NCBI RefSeq assembly: GCF_020179425.1
Contig: NZ_JAILYM010000003.1
Span: forward strand, 248,001-312,000
Source of the DNA: Novosphingobium percolationis
GTDB taxonomy: Bacteria; Pseudomonadota; Alphaproteobacteria; Sphingomonadales; Sphingomonadaceae
Direction of reading: 5' to 3'
DNA length: 64,000 nucleotides
Shown here: positions 42,544-51,208 of the stretch, in pieces
Position numbering within the stretch: position 1 is the first letter of the stretch
Layout: every line of letters begins with the position of its first letter
Translations under genes and position numbers: made by a program
Notes under the pieces: model-generated
Told to the model about the DNA's origin: nothing
Database searches by the model: none
The model's input: the letters and a program-made list of their open reading frames with translations, nothing else

Positions 42544-43484
42544 TCGGGCGCGCCATGAATTTTGCCCGCTGGCAGGTGGCCAAGCGCGTCGGGCGTCAGC
42601 TTCCGGTGGTGCTGATGTACCATCGCGTCGCCGACCTCACGCTCGACCACTATCACCTCGCAGTCAGTCCCGCGCGGTTCGAGCAGCAGATCGCCGCGCT
42701 GGTCAAAGTGCGCAAGGTCGTGCCGCTGGAGCAATTGCTCGATGCGCCGGAAGATGGCGAGGCGCTTGCCGCGATCACCTTCGACGATGGCTATCGCGAT
42801 GTCGTGACCAACGCTCTGCCCGTGCTGGAACGCCACGCGTGCCCGGCGACGCTGTTCCTCAGCACCGCAATGGTGGGCAGCGCCCGCGAATTCTGGTGGG
42901 ACGAACTGGTGCGCATCGTGTTCGAGACCACACTTACGCAAGAGGTCGAACTCGACGTGTTGCGTTCGGGCCGCAAGTGGCGGATCGGTCCCGCGACCCG
43001 CCGGGCCGACCGCGCCCGCGTCGTCGAGGAGCTTTCCGGCGTACTGCGCTATCTTCCGGTGCAATCGCGCGCCAACGCCATCGCGCGCATGGCCGCGGCC
43101 TGCGGCATCGATCTGGCGATGCGGGACAGTCACGCGATCGTCACCGCCGACGAAGTGCGCGCGCTTGACGGTACGCTGCTTTCGATCGGTGCGCACAGCC
43201 AGCATCACGTCTCGCTGCGGCACTGCGACGCGGCGACGCAGGTGCGCGAAATCAACGGTAGCCGCGACGATTGCGAAAAGCTGACCGGCCGGGTCCCGAA
43301 GACGTTCGCCTATCCCTTCGGCGATTACGATCCGCGCGTGGTTGAGCGCGTGCGCGAGGCCGGGTTCGCGGCGGCGGTGACGGTCGATCGCCGCTTGCTT
43401 CGTCCCGACGGCGACCCGCTGATGCTGCCCCGGATCGAAGTGCGCGACTGGTCGGTGCAAGACCTGATGCGCCGCCTGCCGTGA
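42540..43484 (+). CDS. Polysaccharide deacetylase (NodB homology, CE4)
   Basis: Protein of 314 aa. I-T-F-D-D-G-Y-R-D is motif 1 with the catalytic base and metal Asp. G-A-H-S-Q-H-H-V-S-L is motif 2 with the two metal His. F-A-Y-P-F-G-D-Y-D is motif 3. L-P-V-V-L-M-Y-H-R-V at the N-terminus is typical of the PgaB/wall-deacetylase-like branch. It lacks a signal peptide, so it may act in the cytoplasm on lipid-linked intermediates. Translation is coupled to the methyltransferase by a 4-nt overlap, and the ABC permease follows after 10 nt. Confidence 0.9.
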   Translation: MIGRAMNFARWQVAKRVGRQLPVVLMYHRVADLTLDHYHLAVSPARFEQQIAALVKVRKVVPLEQLLDAPEDGEALAAITFDDGYRDVVTNALPVLERHACPATLFLSTAMVGSAREFWWDELVRIVFETTLTQEVELDVLRSGRKWRIGPATRRADRARVVEELSGVLRYLPVQSRANAIARMAAACGIDLAMRDSHAIVTADEVRALDGTLLSIGAHSQHHVSLRHCDAATQVREINGSRDDCEKLTGRVPKTFAYPFGDYDPRVVERVREAGFAAAVTVDRRLLRPDGDPLMLPRIEVRDWSVQDLMRRLP

Positions 43485-43494
43485 GGGCCCTGCA

Positions 43495-44355
43495 ATGACC
43501 CATCCGGCGGCAGGTGCGCACTACCGGCTGATCGCCCGTCGCCGCGGCCTGGCGCTGCCGCGCTGGCGCGAACTGCTTGCCTATCGCGACCTGCTGCGCG
43601 CCTTCGTGGACCGTGATCTCAAGGTCAATTACCAGCAGACGATCCTGGGGCCGCTCTGGCTTCTGATCCGCCCCCTGGTCACCACCGCCATTCTGGTGCT
43701 GATGATGTCGCGCGTGACGCAGGTGGGCACCGATGGCGCAAACCCTGCGCTGTTCTACTTCGCCGCGACGATCATGTGGACCTACTATGCCCAGATCGTG
43801 CAGATGGTTGGGCAAGTCTTCGTCGCGCACGAATACCTGTTCAGCAAGGTCTACTTTCCGCGCGTGATCATGCCAGTTTCGATCGTCGTGTCGAACCTCA
43901 TCGGCCTCGTTCTGCAGCTGGCGTTTCTCGGCCTGTTCGCGCTCGTTCTGGTGCTGCTAGGCGTGGTTGTGCTGCCTCTAGGTCGCCTTTGGATCATGCC
44001 GTTGACGCTGGTCCCGCTGGTGGCATTCTCGCTCGGCAGCGGGCTGATGATCGCCAGCATGACCACGCGCTATCGCGACCTGGTCAATGCGCTGCCCTTT
44101 GCGCTCCAGTGCGGCTTCCTGCTGACGCCGATCGTCTATCCGCTGTCGAAGGTGCCTGAGGACTGGCGGCTGGCCTATGCCCTGCTTAATCCGCTGGGTG
44201 TCGTTTCCGACCTGTGGCGAGCGGCGCTGACGGGCACGACGATCGTGTCGACGGGGGGGCAGATCGTTCTGGCCACCGGCTCGGCGGTGGCGCTGCTCGT
44301 GGTTTCGCTCTCACTATTCCAGGCGAGCGAGCGCACGGCGGCGGACACGATCTGA
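43495..44355 (+). CDS. ABC-2-type polysaccharide permease (Wzm-like)
   Basis: Protein of 286 aa with six predicted membrane helices. The N-terminal cytoplasmic part R-D-L-L-R-A-F-V-D-R-D-L-K-V-N-Y precedes Q-T-I-L-G-P-L-W, the hallmark of ABC-2 polysaccharide exporters such as Wzm, RfbA and KpsM. It forms the membrane pore with the ATPase encoded immediately downstream; stop and start share one base (TGATG). It exports an undecaprenyl-linked glycan across the inner membrane. Confidence 0.92.
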   Translation: MTHPAAGAHYRLIARRRGLALPRWRELLAYRDLLRAFVDRDLKVNYQQTILGPLWLLIRPLVTTAILVLMMSRVTQVGTDGANPALFYFAATIMWTYYAQIVQMVGQVFVAHEYLFSKVYFPRVIMPVSIVVSNLIGLVLQLAFLGLFALVLVLLGVVVLPLGRLWIMPLTLVPLVAFSLGSGLMIASMTTRYRDLVNALPFALQCGFLLTPIVYPLSKVPEDWRLAYALLNPLGVVSDLWRAALTGTTIVSTGGQIVLATGSAVALLVVSLSLFQASERTAADTI

Positions 44356-45152
44356 TGACACAGGCCGATCTCGCCCAGAATCTCGCGATCGACGCGCGCG
44401 GGTTGACCAAGCGCTATCGCCGCGGGGTCTTTACCGCCTCGACGCTGCGCGACGAGTTTTCCGGCCTGTTTTCCGCGCGCAGCGAAGCGCAAGAGGACGC
44501 CCATCACTTCTTTGCGCTGAAGGATGTCAGCTTCACCCTGCCGCGAGGGACGATCTGCGGCATTCTGGGGCGCAACGGATCGGGCAAGACGACCCTGATG
44601 AAGATCCTCGCCGCGATCACCGAGCCTACCGATGGCGAGGCGCACCTGTTTGGTCGCGTCAGTTGCCTGCTGGAAGTGGGCGCAGGCTTCGACGTGGAAC
44701 TGACCGGCCTCGACAACATCTACCTCAATGGCGCGATCCTCGGCATGAGCCGCGCGGAAGTGACTGCCAAGCTCGACCGCATCGTTGCCTTTGCCGACAT
44801 CGGCCCGGTGCTCGATACGCAAGTGAAGCGCTATTCGTCGGGGATGTACACGCGGCTTGCATTCGCGCTGGCAGTCAATCTCGATTCCGAGATCATCCTG
44901 CTCGATGAAGTGCTGGCGGTAGGCGACATCCCGTTCCGCGAGAAATGCGTGGCCGCGATGAAGGAGCTTGCCGCGCAAGGTCGCGCGATCATGTTCGTCA
45001 GCCACAACATGGATCTTGTGCGTAGCGTGTGCGACCGCGCGGTGCTGCTCGACAAGGGGCGCCTGCTGGCAGCGGGCCCGGTGGATGTGGTGGCCGAGCG
45101 CTATCTCGACATGGTGCGGAGCGATCCGCCGCCGGTCGCGGACGCAGGATAA
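44355..45152 (+). CDS. ABC polysaccharide exporter ATPase (Wzt-like, no C-terminal glycan-binding domain)
   Basis: Protein of 265 aa. Walker A G-R-N-G-S-G-K-T-T, signature Y-S-S-G-M-Y-T-R-L (diagnostic for polysaccharide ABC ATPases), Walker B I-I-L-L-D-E-V-L-A-V-G-D, and switch F-V-S-H-N. It ends soon after the nucleotide-binding domain, so it lacks the extra carbohydrate-binding domain that lets Wzt of E. coli O9a recognise capped chains. This form resembles exporters that act without terminal-cap recognition. It pairs with the permease at 43495. Confidence 0.93.
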   Translation: MTQADLAQNLAIDARGLTKRYRRGVFTASTLRDEFSGLFSARSEAQEDAHHFFALKDVSFTLPRGTICGILGRNGSGKTTLMKILAAITEPTDGEAHLFGRVSCLLEVGAGFDVELTGLDNIYLNGAILGMSRAEVTAKLDRIVAFADIGPVLDTQVKRYSSGMYTRLAFALAVNLDSEIILLDEVLAVGDIPFREKCVAAMKELAAQGRAIMFVSHNMDLVRSVCDRAVLLDKGRLLAAGPVDVVAERYLDMVRSDPPPVADAG

Positions 45153-45163
45153 GGCGCCTGCGC

Positions 45164-46000
45164 ATGGCGGTCGGCTATGTGATCGTGGCGCATCACCGGC
45201 CTGCGCAACTGCTGCGTCTGGCGCGCGCGATCCGTTCGGGAAGCGCGGGGCCGATCGTAATCCATCTCGACCGTCGCGCGCGCAGGGTTTTCGCTGCGGT
45301 CGAGGGCGATCTGCTTGCGCTGGGCGATGTGGCGATCCTGGCGCAAGTCGCCGTGCGCTGGGCCCACTTTTCGCAAGTCGAAGCCGAACTGGCCGCGCTG
45401 GAGATCATGCTCGAGAGGTTTCCGCAGGTCTCGCATGTTCAGCACCTGACCGGGCAATGCTATCCGATCCGGCCGCTGGCCGACTTTGAGCGGACCGTGA
45501 TGGCCGGGGCGGGCAAGAGCTTTGTCGATTGCGTGGACCTGCCGCAAGCCGGCTTTGAGAGCTTGTGGCGGCACATCGAGCGTGTTCATTTCGTCGGCCC
45601 CCGACGGCGGGTGCTGGCACTGCCGTGGTCGCGACGCCTGCCGCCGCGCCGCTTTGCAGCAGGATCACCCTACTGGTGCCTGGCGCGCGACCATGCCCGC
45701 CATCTGCTTGAACTGCCCGCTGCCACGCGGGGCTTCTACCGGGGCGTGCTTTCGCCCGACGAGGTGTTCTTTCAGACCGAACTGCGCAATTCGGACCATC
45801 GGGACGCGGTGGTCCAGGCAGACTGGACCTGGACCGATTGGGACGGCGATGCGCCCAGCCCGCAACTGCTGACCAGCGCCCATGCGCAAGTGCTTGCCGA
45901 ACGGCCCGAGTTCTTCGCCCGCAAGTTCGACGAAAGCGTCGATGCGGCAATTCTCGACCTGCTGGACGCTCGGCTGGCGAGCCGGGGGCAGGGCCGGTGA
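45164..46000 (+). CDS. Core-2/I-branching-type glycosyltransferase (GT14-like)
   Basis: Protein of 278 aa. It opens Y-V-I-V-A-H-H-R-P-A-Q-L, has I-V-I-H-L-D-R-R, V-R-W-A-H-F-S-Q-V, and H-L-T-G-Q-C-Y-P-I, then G-S-P-Y-W-C-L-A-R-D and S-P-D-E-V-F-F-Q-T, all typical of bacterial core-2/I-branching family proteins. Animal members add GlcNAc branches and plant members add xylose or glucuronic acid. The ATG at 45164 is 11 nt after the ATPase stop, and its stop shares a base with the next start. Donor and acceptor are unknown. Confidence 0.88.
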   Translation: MAVGYVIVAHHRPAQLLRLARAIRSGSAGPIVIHLDRRARRVFAAVEGDLLALGDVAILAQVAVRWAHFSQVEAELAALEIMLERFPQVSHVQHLTGQCYPIRPLADFERTVMAGAGKSFVDCVDLPQAGFESLWRHIERVHFVGPRRRVLALPWSRRLPPRRFAAGSPYWCLARDHARHLLELPAATRGFYRGVLSPDEVFFQTELRNSDHRDAVVQADWTWTDWDGDAPSPQLLTSAHAQVLAERPEFFARKFDESVDAAILDLLDARLASRGQGR

Positions 46001-46857
46001 TGCCGCGCGTATCGGTCGTGATCCTGTTCCACGACGAGGTCGACTATCTCGACGGGGCGGTGGAAAGCGTCGCCCTGCAGGGGGGGGGCGACTACGAGAT
46101 CGTGCTCGTCGATGGCGGGGCCACGCCAGCCTGCCTGGCACTCGCGCGAAAGCTCTGCATGGCCGACCCGGGGCGGCGGCGCATTGTTCAGCATCCCGCA
46201 CGCGCGACGATCGGTGTCAGCGCGCTGCGCAGTTTCGGGCTTGCTGAAGCCAGGGGCGAGTTCCTGGCCTTTCTTGATGCCGACGATGTCTGGTTGCCGG
46301 GAAAGATGGCGGCGCAGGTGGCGCTTCTCGACGCCCATGCCGACGCGGTGATGGTCTATGGCCGCACGCAGATGTGGTTCAGTTGGAGAGAGGCCGCCAC
46401 GCAAGCCGATTTCTGTTACGACCTTGGCGTTGAGCCGGACCGGATCGTCGCGGGGGCAGAGGCCATGGCCCTGCTGGTGCGCAACGAGGCCCAGACCCCG
46501 ACGACGTGCAACGCGATGATGCGCGCAAGCGCCGTGGCCGCCGTCGGTGGATGCGAGGCGAGGTTCCCCGGCATGTTCGATGACCAGGTACTCTTTGCCA
46601 AGCTGTACACGCGCGGGCCAGTCTACGTTTCGGGCGCCTTGTGGGCGCGCTACCGCCAGCGCGAGACGAGCCTGTCGCATGTCGCCGACCACTTGGCCGT
46701 CGCGCGCGAGCGGGTGCGATTCCTCGGATGGCTGGCGGACTGGTTGCGGCAGGTGCGCTGGACGGATGAGGCGGTTGCCCGTCTGCTGCGCGCGGAGCGG
46801 CGCAAGGCGCGCGGCAATGTCGCGCGGCTGCTGCTCAAGCGCCTGTGGGGGCGTTGA
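46000..46857 (+). CDS. Family 2 glycosyltransferase
   Basis: Protein of 285 aa. The GT-A domain starts V-S-V-V-I-L-F-H-D-E-V-D-Y-L-D and shows I-V-L-V-D-G-G-A-T, a nucleotide-binding Asp, and F-L-A-F-L-D-A-D-D-V-W-L-P as the D-x-D motif near residue 90. The C-terminal 80 residues are basic and alpha-helical. It shares one base with the stop of the GT14 gene, so it is translationally coupled. Probably transfers a sugar to the growing repeat unit. Confidence 0.9.
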   Translation: MPRVSVVILFHDEVDYLDGAVESVALQGGGDYEIVLVDGGATPACLALARKLCMADPGRRRIVQHPARATIGVSALRSFGLAEARGEFLAFLDADDVWLPGKMAAQVALLDAHADAVMVYGRTQMWFSWREAATQADFCYDLGVEPDRIVAGAEAMALLVRNEAQTPTTCNAMMRASAVAAVGGCEARFPGMFDDQVLFAKLYTRGPVYVSGALWARYRQRETSLSHVADHLAVARERVRFLGWLADWLRQVRWTDEAVARLLRAERRKARGNVARLLLKRLWGR

Positions 46858-46861
46858 TATC

Positions 46862-47779
46862 GTGGTGCAATTCAGCATCATCATGCCGGTTCTCGACCAA
46901 GAGCGCTATCTCGCCGAGGCGATCGGCAGCGTGCAGGCGCAGACCTTCGACGATTGGGAACTGCTCGTCGTCGATGATGGCAGCACCGATGCAAGCCTGG
47001 CCATCGCGCAGCGTTTTGCGCGCGACGATCCGCGTATCCGCGTACTGCGGCATCCCGACGGCGGACGGCACGGGGCTGCGGCGAGCCGCAACTTCGCCAT
47101 CCGGCAGGCGCGAGGGCGCTGGCTCGCGTTCCTCGATGGCGACGACCTGTTCCTGCCGCGGCATCTCGCCACCCATGTCGCTGCCTTTGCTGCCTGGCCG
47201 CAAGCGCGCTGCATCTACGGCGCGACGCGCTGGTTGGACGAGGCGAGCGGCGCGACGCGGGATGAAGATCTAGGGCCGGTCGCGGGGCACTGCCATGCGC
47301 CGCCCGACCTGGTGCGCCGCATCATCGTCAACCACGAAGGCGAAGTGCCATGCACCAACATGGTCACCATGGAACGCGCCATCGCGCTCGAGGTCGGCGG
47401 GTTCGAGGAGGCGTTCAACCTGTTCGAGGACCAGACTCTGTGGGTGAAGGTCTTTGCCCGCCACCCGGTCGGCGTGATCGCTGATTGCTGCGCGATCTAT
47501 CGCCAGCATCCGCGGTCCACGTCCGCGCGGTCGGAGCGGGGCGATTTGCCCGGGTACGTATCGCCGCAAGAGGCATCGCGACAGTTCCTGTGCTGGATGC
47601 GCGACTGGCTGGATCAGCACACGGCCCCGGATGCCGCGCTGGACGGGGCGCTGGGCCTCTGGCTCGACCGTTTCGACGCGCGCGCGACCGTGCGCCTTAA
47701 GGCGCGGCTTCGGGTTCGCGCAGCCATGGTCGGGCGCCGCCTGCGCTGGCGCATCGCAAGGCGGTTCAGCCGGCGATGA
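46862..47779 (+). CDS. Family 2 glycosyltransferase
   Basis: Protein of 305 aa from GTG 46862 (GTG 46865 is equally possible). F-S-I-I-M-P-V-L-D-Q-E-R-Y-L, V-V-D-D-G-S-T-D-A-S, A-A-A-S-R-N-F-A-I and W-L-A-F-L-D-G-D-D-L-F-L-P form a classical GT2 core. W-V-K-V-F-A-R-H-P lies near the acceptor site. The C-terminus is very basic. It follows the preceding GT2 after 4 nt and is similar to it in size and layout, suggesting an old duplication. Its 3' end overlaps the convergent GT2 gene by 14 nt. Confidence 0.9.
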   Translation: MVQFSIIMPVLDQERYLAEAIGSVQAQTFDDWELLVVDDGSTDASLAIAQRFARDDPRIRVLRHPDGGRHGAAASRNFAIRQARGRWLAFLDGDDLFLPRHLATHVAAFAAWPQARCIYGATRWLDEASGATRDEDLGPVAGHCHAPPDLVRRIIVNHEGEVPCTNMVTMERAIALEVGGFEEAFNLFEDQTLWVKVFARHPVGVIADCCAIYRQHPRSTSARSERGDLPGYVSPQEASRQFLCWMRDWLDQHTAPDAALDGALGLWLDRFDARATVRLKARLRVRAAMVGRRLRWRIARRFSRR

Positions 47780-48686
47780 TGCCTGCCGCCTGAAGGCCCT
47801 GCTGATGGACTTGCCGGTGCGCGCGGCCTGATCGGTATCCTTCCAGCCGCCCCATCGCGACCGTCCATGCCAGCAAGGCACGGCGCGGATTGGTCAGCGC
47901 GAAGCGCGCGGCATTGGCGATCGAGCGGCCGGCCCAGTACGCGACGGCGCCGCGCCCATAGCCGCGTCGGCCAAGCACATAGCCCATGCCGCGGGCATAG
48001 GCGCGGATCTTTGCGATCATCGGCGCATCGGGTGCGGATGTGTCGATCTCGGCATGGTAGCCGAACAGAGCGGGGTCGAAATGGCACACGTAGCCTTGGC
48101 CCAATGCGCGCAGGATAAAGTCGGGGCCTTCCGCCGCCTGCCAGGGGGTATCGGCGCCGATGCCGATGGTTTCGTCGTATCCGTCCAGCGCTTCGAGCAG
48201 GTCGCGCCGCACAAAGGTCATGCCTTCCATCTGGCTGATCCACACGTTGTCGCGCGTGATTGGCCCCGCCTGTTTGGCAAAGCGCGCATTGATGCTGCGC
48301 CCGTCGAGATTCGAGCAACGGCCGGACAACAACTGCGCCCTCGAGCTGTCGAGCAGGCGGAGGCCGGTTTCGAGATAGTCGGCCGGATACCAGCAGTCGT
48401 CATCAGGAAAGATCACGGTGGCGGCGCGGGCCTGGCGCCAGCCGAGATTGCGTCCGCGGCTGACGCCGCGGCCTGCCGACATCGGCAGGCGGCGCAGGGC
48501 AAAGGTTCTGGGCACGGCGAGAATCGAGGCGAGGCGGTCGTCGCCGTTCTGATCGACCACGATCACTTCGAAATCGCGAAAGGACTGCACGTCGAGGCTG
48601 TCGAGCAGGCGCACCAGTTCGCGCGTGCGCCCGAGCGTCGAGACCACGACGCTGACGGCGAAGACAGGCGGAATAGGTTCGTTCAC
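47766..48686 (-). CDS. Family 2 glycosyltransferase
   Basis: Protein of 306 aa if started at GTG 48686, which has GAGAGG 11 nt upstream; an ATG at 48728 would add 14 residues. V-S-V-V-V-S-T-L-G-R-T-R-E-L, V-I-V-V-D-Q-N-G, G-V-S-R-G-R-N-L-G-W and I-F-P-D-D-D-C-W-Y-P are the GT2 motifs. G-A-D-T-P-W-Q-A-A-E-G-P-D lies in the acceptor region. It is on the opposite strand to most of the locus and is divergent from the Wza-like gene, sharing a 390-bp promoter region. Confidence 0.88.
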   Translation of the reverse strand: MNEPIPPVFAVSVVVSTLGRTRELVRLLDSLDVQSFRDFEVIVVDQNGDDRLASILAVPRTFALRRLPMSAGRGVSRGRNLGWRQARAATVIFPDDDCWYPADYLETGLRLLDSSRAQLLSGRCSNLDGRSINARFAKQAGPITRDNVWISQMEGMTFVRRDLLEALDGYDETIGIGADTPWQAAEGPDFILRALGQGYVCHFDPALFGYHAEIDTSAPDAPMIAKIRAYARGMGYVLGRRGYGRGAVAYWAGRSIANAARFALTNPRRALLAWTVAMGRLEGYRSGRAHRQVHQQGLQAAGIIAG

Positions 48687-49076
48687 CGGGGATTCGAACC
48701 TCTCTGCAACGCGCAGGCCAGCCCGCATACCGGGCGAACGACCCCGGCTTCCCGCTGCGTATTGGCAGAGGGATCGGTACAATCAATGTTTGTTCCGCGC
48801 TGCATCATCGCTTTGCCTATCGGAAAATTTTCTGAAACGGTAGTTTGGAGTTGGCGATTTGTATCGGCAAACGGACGAAAGATTGCCTCAACTGTGGACG
48901 CAATGCGCGTGGCAAGTTGGTGGATGATCATGATAGATAGATATGCATATTTACTAAGGTTATATTTTGGGCTGGAGCAACCGCTGACGTGGCAAACTGT
49001 GTTGCGGTGCAGTGAAGACCCCTTTAACAACCACTGCGTGAGACGCCGTTGCGTCGACACGGCTGAGGTCAGGTAC
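48687..49076. promoter_or_regulatory. AT-richer divergent promoter region upstream of the export gene
   Basis: This 390-bp space between a GT2 gene and the Wza-like gene drops sharply in GC around 48920-48970. It contains ACTAAGGTTATATTT (48953-48967), which recurs with 13 of 15 matches at 50001-50015. An open frame runs through it into the Wza-like gene but has no coding character. The Wza-like ribosome site is GAGG/AGG at 49065-49073. Confidence 0.5.
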
Positions 49077-49700
49077 ATGAAGTCGTTCAATGTGGTTGCC
49101 GTGAAGCGCGCGGGCCGCCCTGGTGCAGGGCGCCTTCCGGTCCGTGCGCTGGGGGCTGTGGCGGGTGCGGTGATGCTGGTGTTCGCAACTGGCGCAGCAG
49201 TGGCGAGCAAGTTGCCGGAGCGCTCGATTTCGCTGGAAGAGGCCGTCTATCGCCTTGGCGTGGGCGACGTTCTCAAGATCACCGTGTTCGGCGAGGAGAA
49301 GCTCACCGGTACCTATCCCGTCAGCGGCGACGGCCAGATCTCGTTCCCGCTGCTGGGCCGGATCGAGGCGAAGGGCAAGACCCAGCGCGAACTGGAAGTG
49401 CTGATTAAGACCCAGTTGGCCGACGGATTCGTCAACAATCCCAGCGTCGTGGTCGAGGTCGCGAACTTCCGGCCCTATTATATCCTTGGCGAAGTCAACA
49501 AGCCTGGCGAATTCGCGTTTGCCGACGGCCTCACCGCTTTCAGCGCGGTCGCGCGCGCGGGTGGCTTCACCTATCGCGCCGATCAGAAGCGGATCTTCAT
49601 TCGCCACCATGACTCGTCGCAGGAAGAGGCCTTCCGCCTCGATGGCGGCACGCCCGTGCTGCCGGGCGACACCATCCGCATTCCCGAGCGCCGCTTCTAA
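49077..49700 (+). CDS. Polysaccharide export outer-membrane protein (Wza/GumB-like)
   Basis: Protein of 207 aa. An N-terminal signal sequence (hydrophobic L-G-A-V-A-G-A-V-M-L-V-F-A) is followed by the polysaccharide export domain Y-R-L-G-V-G-D-V-L-K-I-T-V-F-G-E and G-Q-I-S-F-P-L-L-G, then a SLBB-type region Y-Y-I-L-G-E-V-N-K-P-G-E-F and D-T-I-R-I-P-E-R-R-F. There is no lipobox Cys. The length matches GumB (about 213 aa) rather than the 379-aa Wza. It forms or contributes to the outer-membrane export channel with the Wzc-like protein at 52544. Confidence 0.92.
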   Translation: MKSFNVVAVKRAGRPGAGRLPVRALGAVAGAVMLVFATGAAVASKLPERSISLEEAVYRLGVGDVLKITVFGEEKLTGTYPVSGDGQISFPLLGRIEAKGKTQRELEVLIKTQLADGFVNNPSVVVEVANFRPYYILGEVNKPGEFAFADGLTAFSAVARAGGFTYRADQKRIFIRHHDSSQEEAFRLDGGTPVLPGDTIRIPERRF

Positions 49701-49936
49701 AGCGACGCCAGCGCGGCAAAGATCGCTCCCCACAGGGCAAGCCCGCAAAGCACCGCCGCGAGCCACCATGGCCAAAGTATGCCGGGGCGCTCCGTGGCGG
49801 CCGGAAAATGCGCCGCATCCTCGGGCGGTCGCGGCCTAGCCCGAGCGTCGACACGTCGGGCGCGTTCGGGAGAAGCGCCGTGATCGTGATCCGGCAGTGC
49901 CAACCTCTGACGGTTCGGCTGAAGCTCGGGCCGCAT
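49697..49936 (-). CDS. Small protein with one C-terminal membrane helix, unknown function
   Basis: Protein of 79 aa. The first 50 residues are polar, proline- and arginine-rich; the last 25 (from W-P-W-W-L-A-A-V-L-C-G-L-A) form a single hydrophobic helix ending at the C-terminus. AAGGGGGG lies just before the ATG at 49936. Its stop overlaps that of the Wza-like gene by 4 nt. It resembles no family I recognise. Its position suggests an accessory role at the inner membrane in polysaccharide export. Confidence 0.65.
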   Translation of the reverse strand: MRPELQPNRQRLALPDHDHGASPERARRVDARARPRPPEDAAHFPAATERPGILWPWWLAAVLCGLALWGAIFAALASL

Positions 49937-50000
49937 CGTCCCCCCTTTCCATTCGCCTCGGTAGGTGCAGGGATATTGATCCGTTTTGAATGCAAATACA

Positions 50001-50029
50001 ACCAAAGTTATATTTATCATTTACTTTGG
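50001..50029. promoter_or_regulatory. AT-rich dyad upstream of the small membrane protein gene
   Basis: CCAAAGT (50002-50008) and ACTTTGG (50023-50029) are perfect inverted arms 14 bp apart. ACCAAAGTTATATTT at 50001-50015 matches the motif upstream of the Wza-like gene. It lies about 65 bp before the start at 49936, a suitable operator or promoter position. Confidence 0.5.
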
Positions 50030-50086
50030 ATTTTCTCCAGTATCTCGCACTCAAAATGCCGTCACGCCTATTGTGCGGCGCAACAT

Positions 50087-51064
50087 TCAGCGCTCGCAGG
50101 GAATGGTGAGGTCCGTGACCATCGGTCGGTGATCCGATCCCAGATGGGGGCCACGGCTGACAGCGCGAATGGCGATCGCGCGGCCGACATAAATCTGGTC
50201 GAGCGGCAGCAAGGGCGTGCCCATCGTGCCCGATGGCCAGGTTGGCCGCGCTCCTGATGCAAGGCGCAATTGTCCTGCCCGCGCGAGGCGGCGCATCGCA
50301 AAGGTCCAGGGAGCGGAATTGAAATCGCCGGCCAGCACGCCGCCGCGTCCCTCGGTCCGCAGCACTTGCGCCAGCGTTCGCAGTTCCTGGCGTTGCCAGC
50401 CCAGCGGCCAGGGTCGCGACAGATGCACTGCCGTGATCGGAACCGACGCACATCCTGTATTTACCAGAACGGTGACGGCAGAGAGCGCCTTGCGGTTTTC
50501 CGGATCGCCTTGCGCGTGATGCCAGGCCATCGCGAAGGGGTGGCGTGCAAAGATCGTGGTCGAACAGCGCAATTGGGGTGCGCAGGCCTCAACGAAAGGA
50601 AATTCAAGGGTTAGCGGAAGAAAGGCGGAGTTGTCCAAGGGCATCGCTTCGAGCAGGACGACCGCATCAGGCTTCTGCGCCAAGATCCATGCCACCGCCT
50701 CATGCACCTGCGCGTTGTCACGATAGATGTTGAAGCTGATCATCCGAAATGGTGTGTTTGGCGTCGGCAAGTGCGTGGGTGCGGGCGATTGCAATGGTGC
50801 CGCCAACGCCCAACCCCAGGCGAGGGCGGCGGCGAACCAACTCCAGCCGAGCAGGCGATCGCCGGGCGATGGCGCCGTTCCGCCCGCGATCAGCGCCAGC
50901 AGCGCAGCGGCAGGAACCAGGGCGGGTGCCGCGATCTGGAGGCTGTCGGCGCGGAACGCGGCGGCCCCTGTAACCGACGCCAGCAGGAGAAGCAGTGCAG
51001 CCGCCTGCGCGCCTCGCGCTACGATAGGCAGCATGGCGGCGGTTGCGCGGATCGTCGTTTTCAT
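50087..51064 (-). CDS. Membrane-anchored endonuclease/exonuclease/phosphatase-family protein
   Basis: Protein of 325 aa. Two or three hydrophobic segments fill the first 90 residues. The EEP domain follows with S-F-N-I-Y-R-D-N, L-L-E-A-M-P (metal-binding Glu), T-A-V-H-L-S-R-P, L-A-G-D-F-N-S-A-P-W and G-S-D-H-R-P-M. The catalytic Asp, Asn and His are intact, so it should cleave a phosphodiester. The layout resembles YafD-type proteins with the active domain probably periplasmic. The chosen ATG (51064) has GGA about 7 nt upstream. Its presence within a polysaccharide locus is unusual; a phosphodiester in the glycan or lipid carrier might be its target. Confidence 0.87.
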   Translation of the reverse strand: MKTTIRATAAMLPIVARGAQAAALLLLLASVTGAAAFRADSLQIAAPALVPAAALLALIAGGTAPSPGDRLLGWSWFAAALAWGWALAAPLQSPAPTHLPTPNTPFRMISFNIYRDNAQVHEAVAWILAQKPDAVVLLEAMPLDNSAFLPLTLEFPFVEACAPQLRCSTTIFARHPFAMAWHHAQGDPENRKALSAVTVLVNTGCASVPITAVHLSRPWPLGWQRQELRTLAQVLRTEGRGGVLAGDFNSAPWTFAMRRLARAGQLRLASGARPTWPSGTMGTPLLPLDQIYVGRAIAIRAVSRGPHLGSDHRPMVTDLTIPCER

Positions 51065-51208
51065 TCTGGATCCAACTGCCATTTGCGCCGCAGTGTAGGG
51101 ATGAAACGCCTTTGTGCGCTGCATCATAGCGCTTTTCAGGAAAGCGTCGATATGCGATAGGTGTTTTCCGGGGCCAGACGCCATGCTTGAATATGTTAAG
51201 GGGGAAAC

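Noticed and set aside
48684..48705. GATTCGAAC sequence resembling a tRNA T arm on the minus strand
   Set aside because: The flanking bases do not pair as a T stem and there is no acceptor, D arm or anticodon arm nearby. It is the start region of a GT2 gene.
48054..49076. Long open frame running upstream in phase with the Wza-like gene
   Set aside because: It is antisense to a clear GT2 gene and then passes an AT-rich promoter region; the signal peptide of the export protein begins at 49077.
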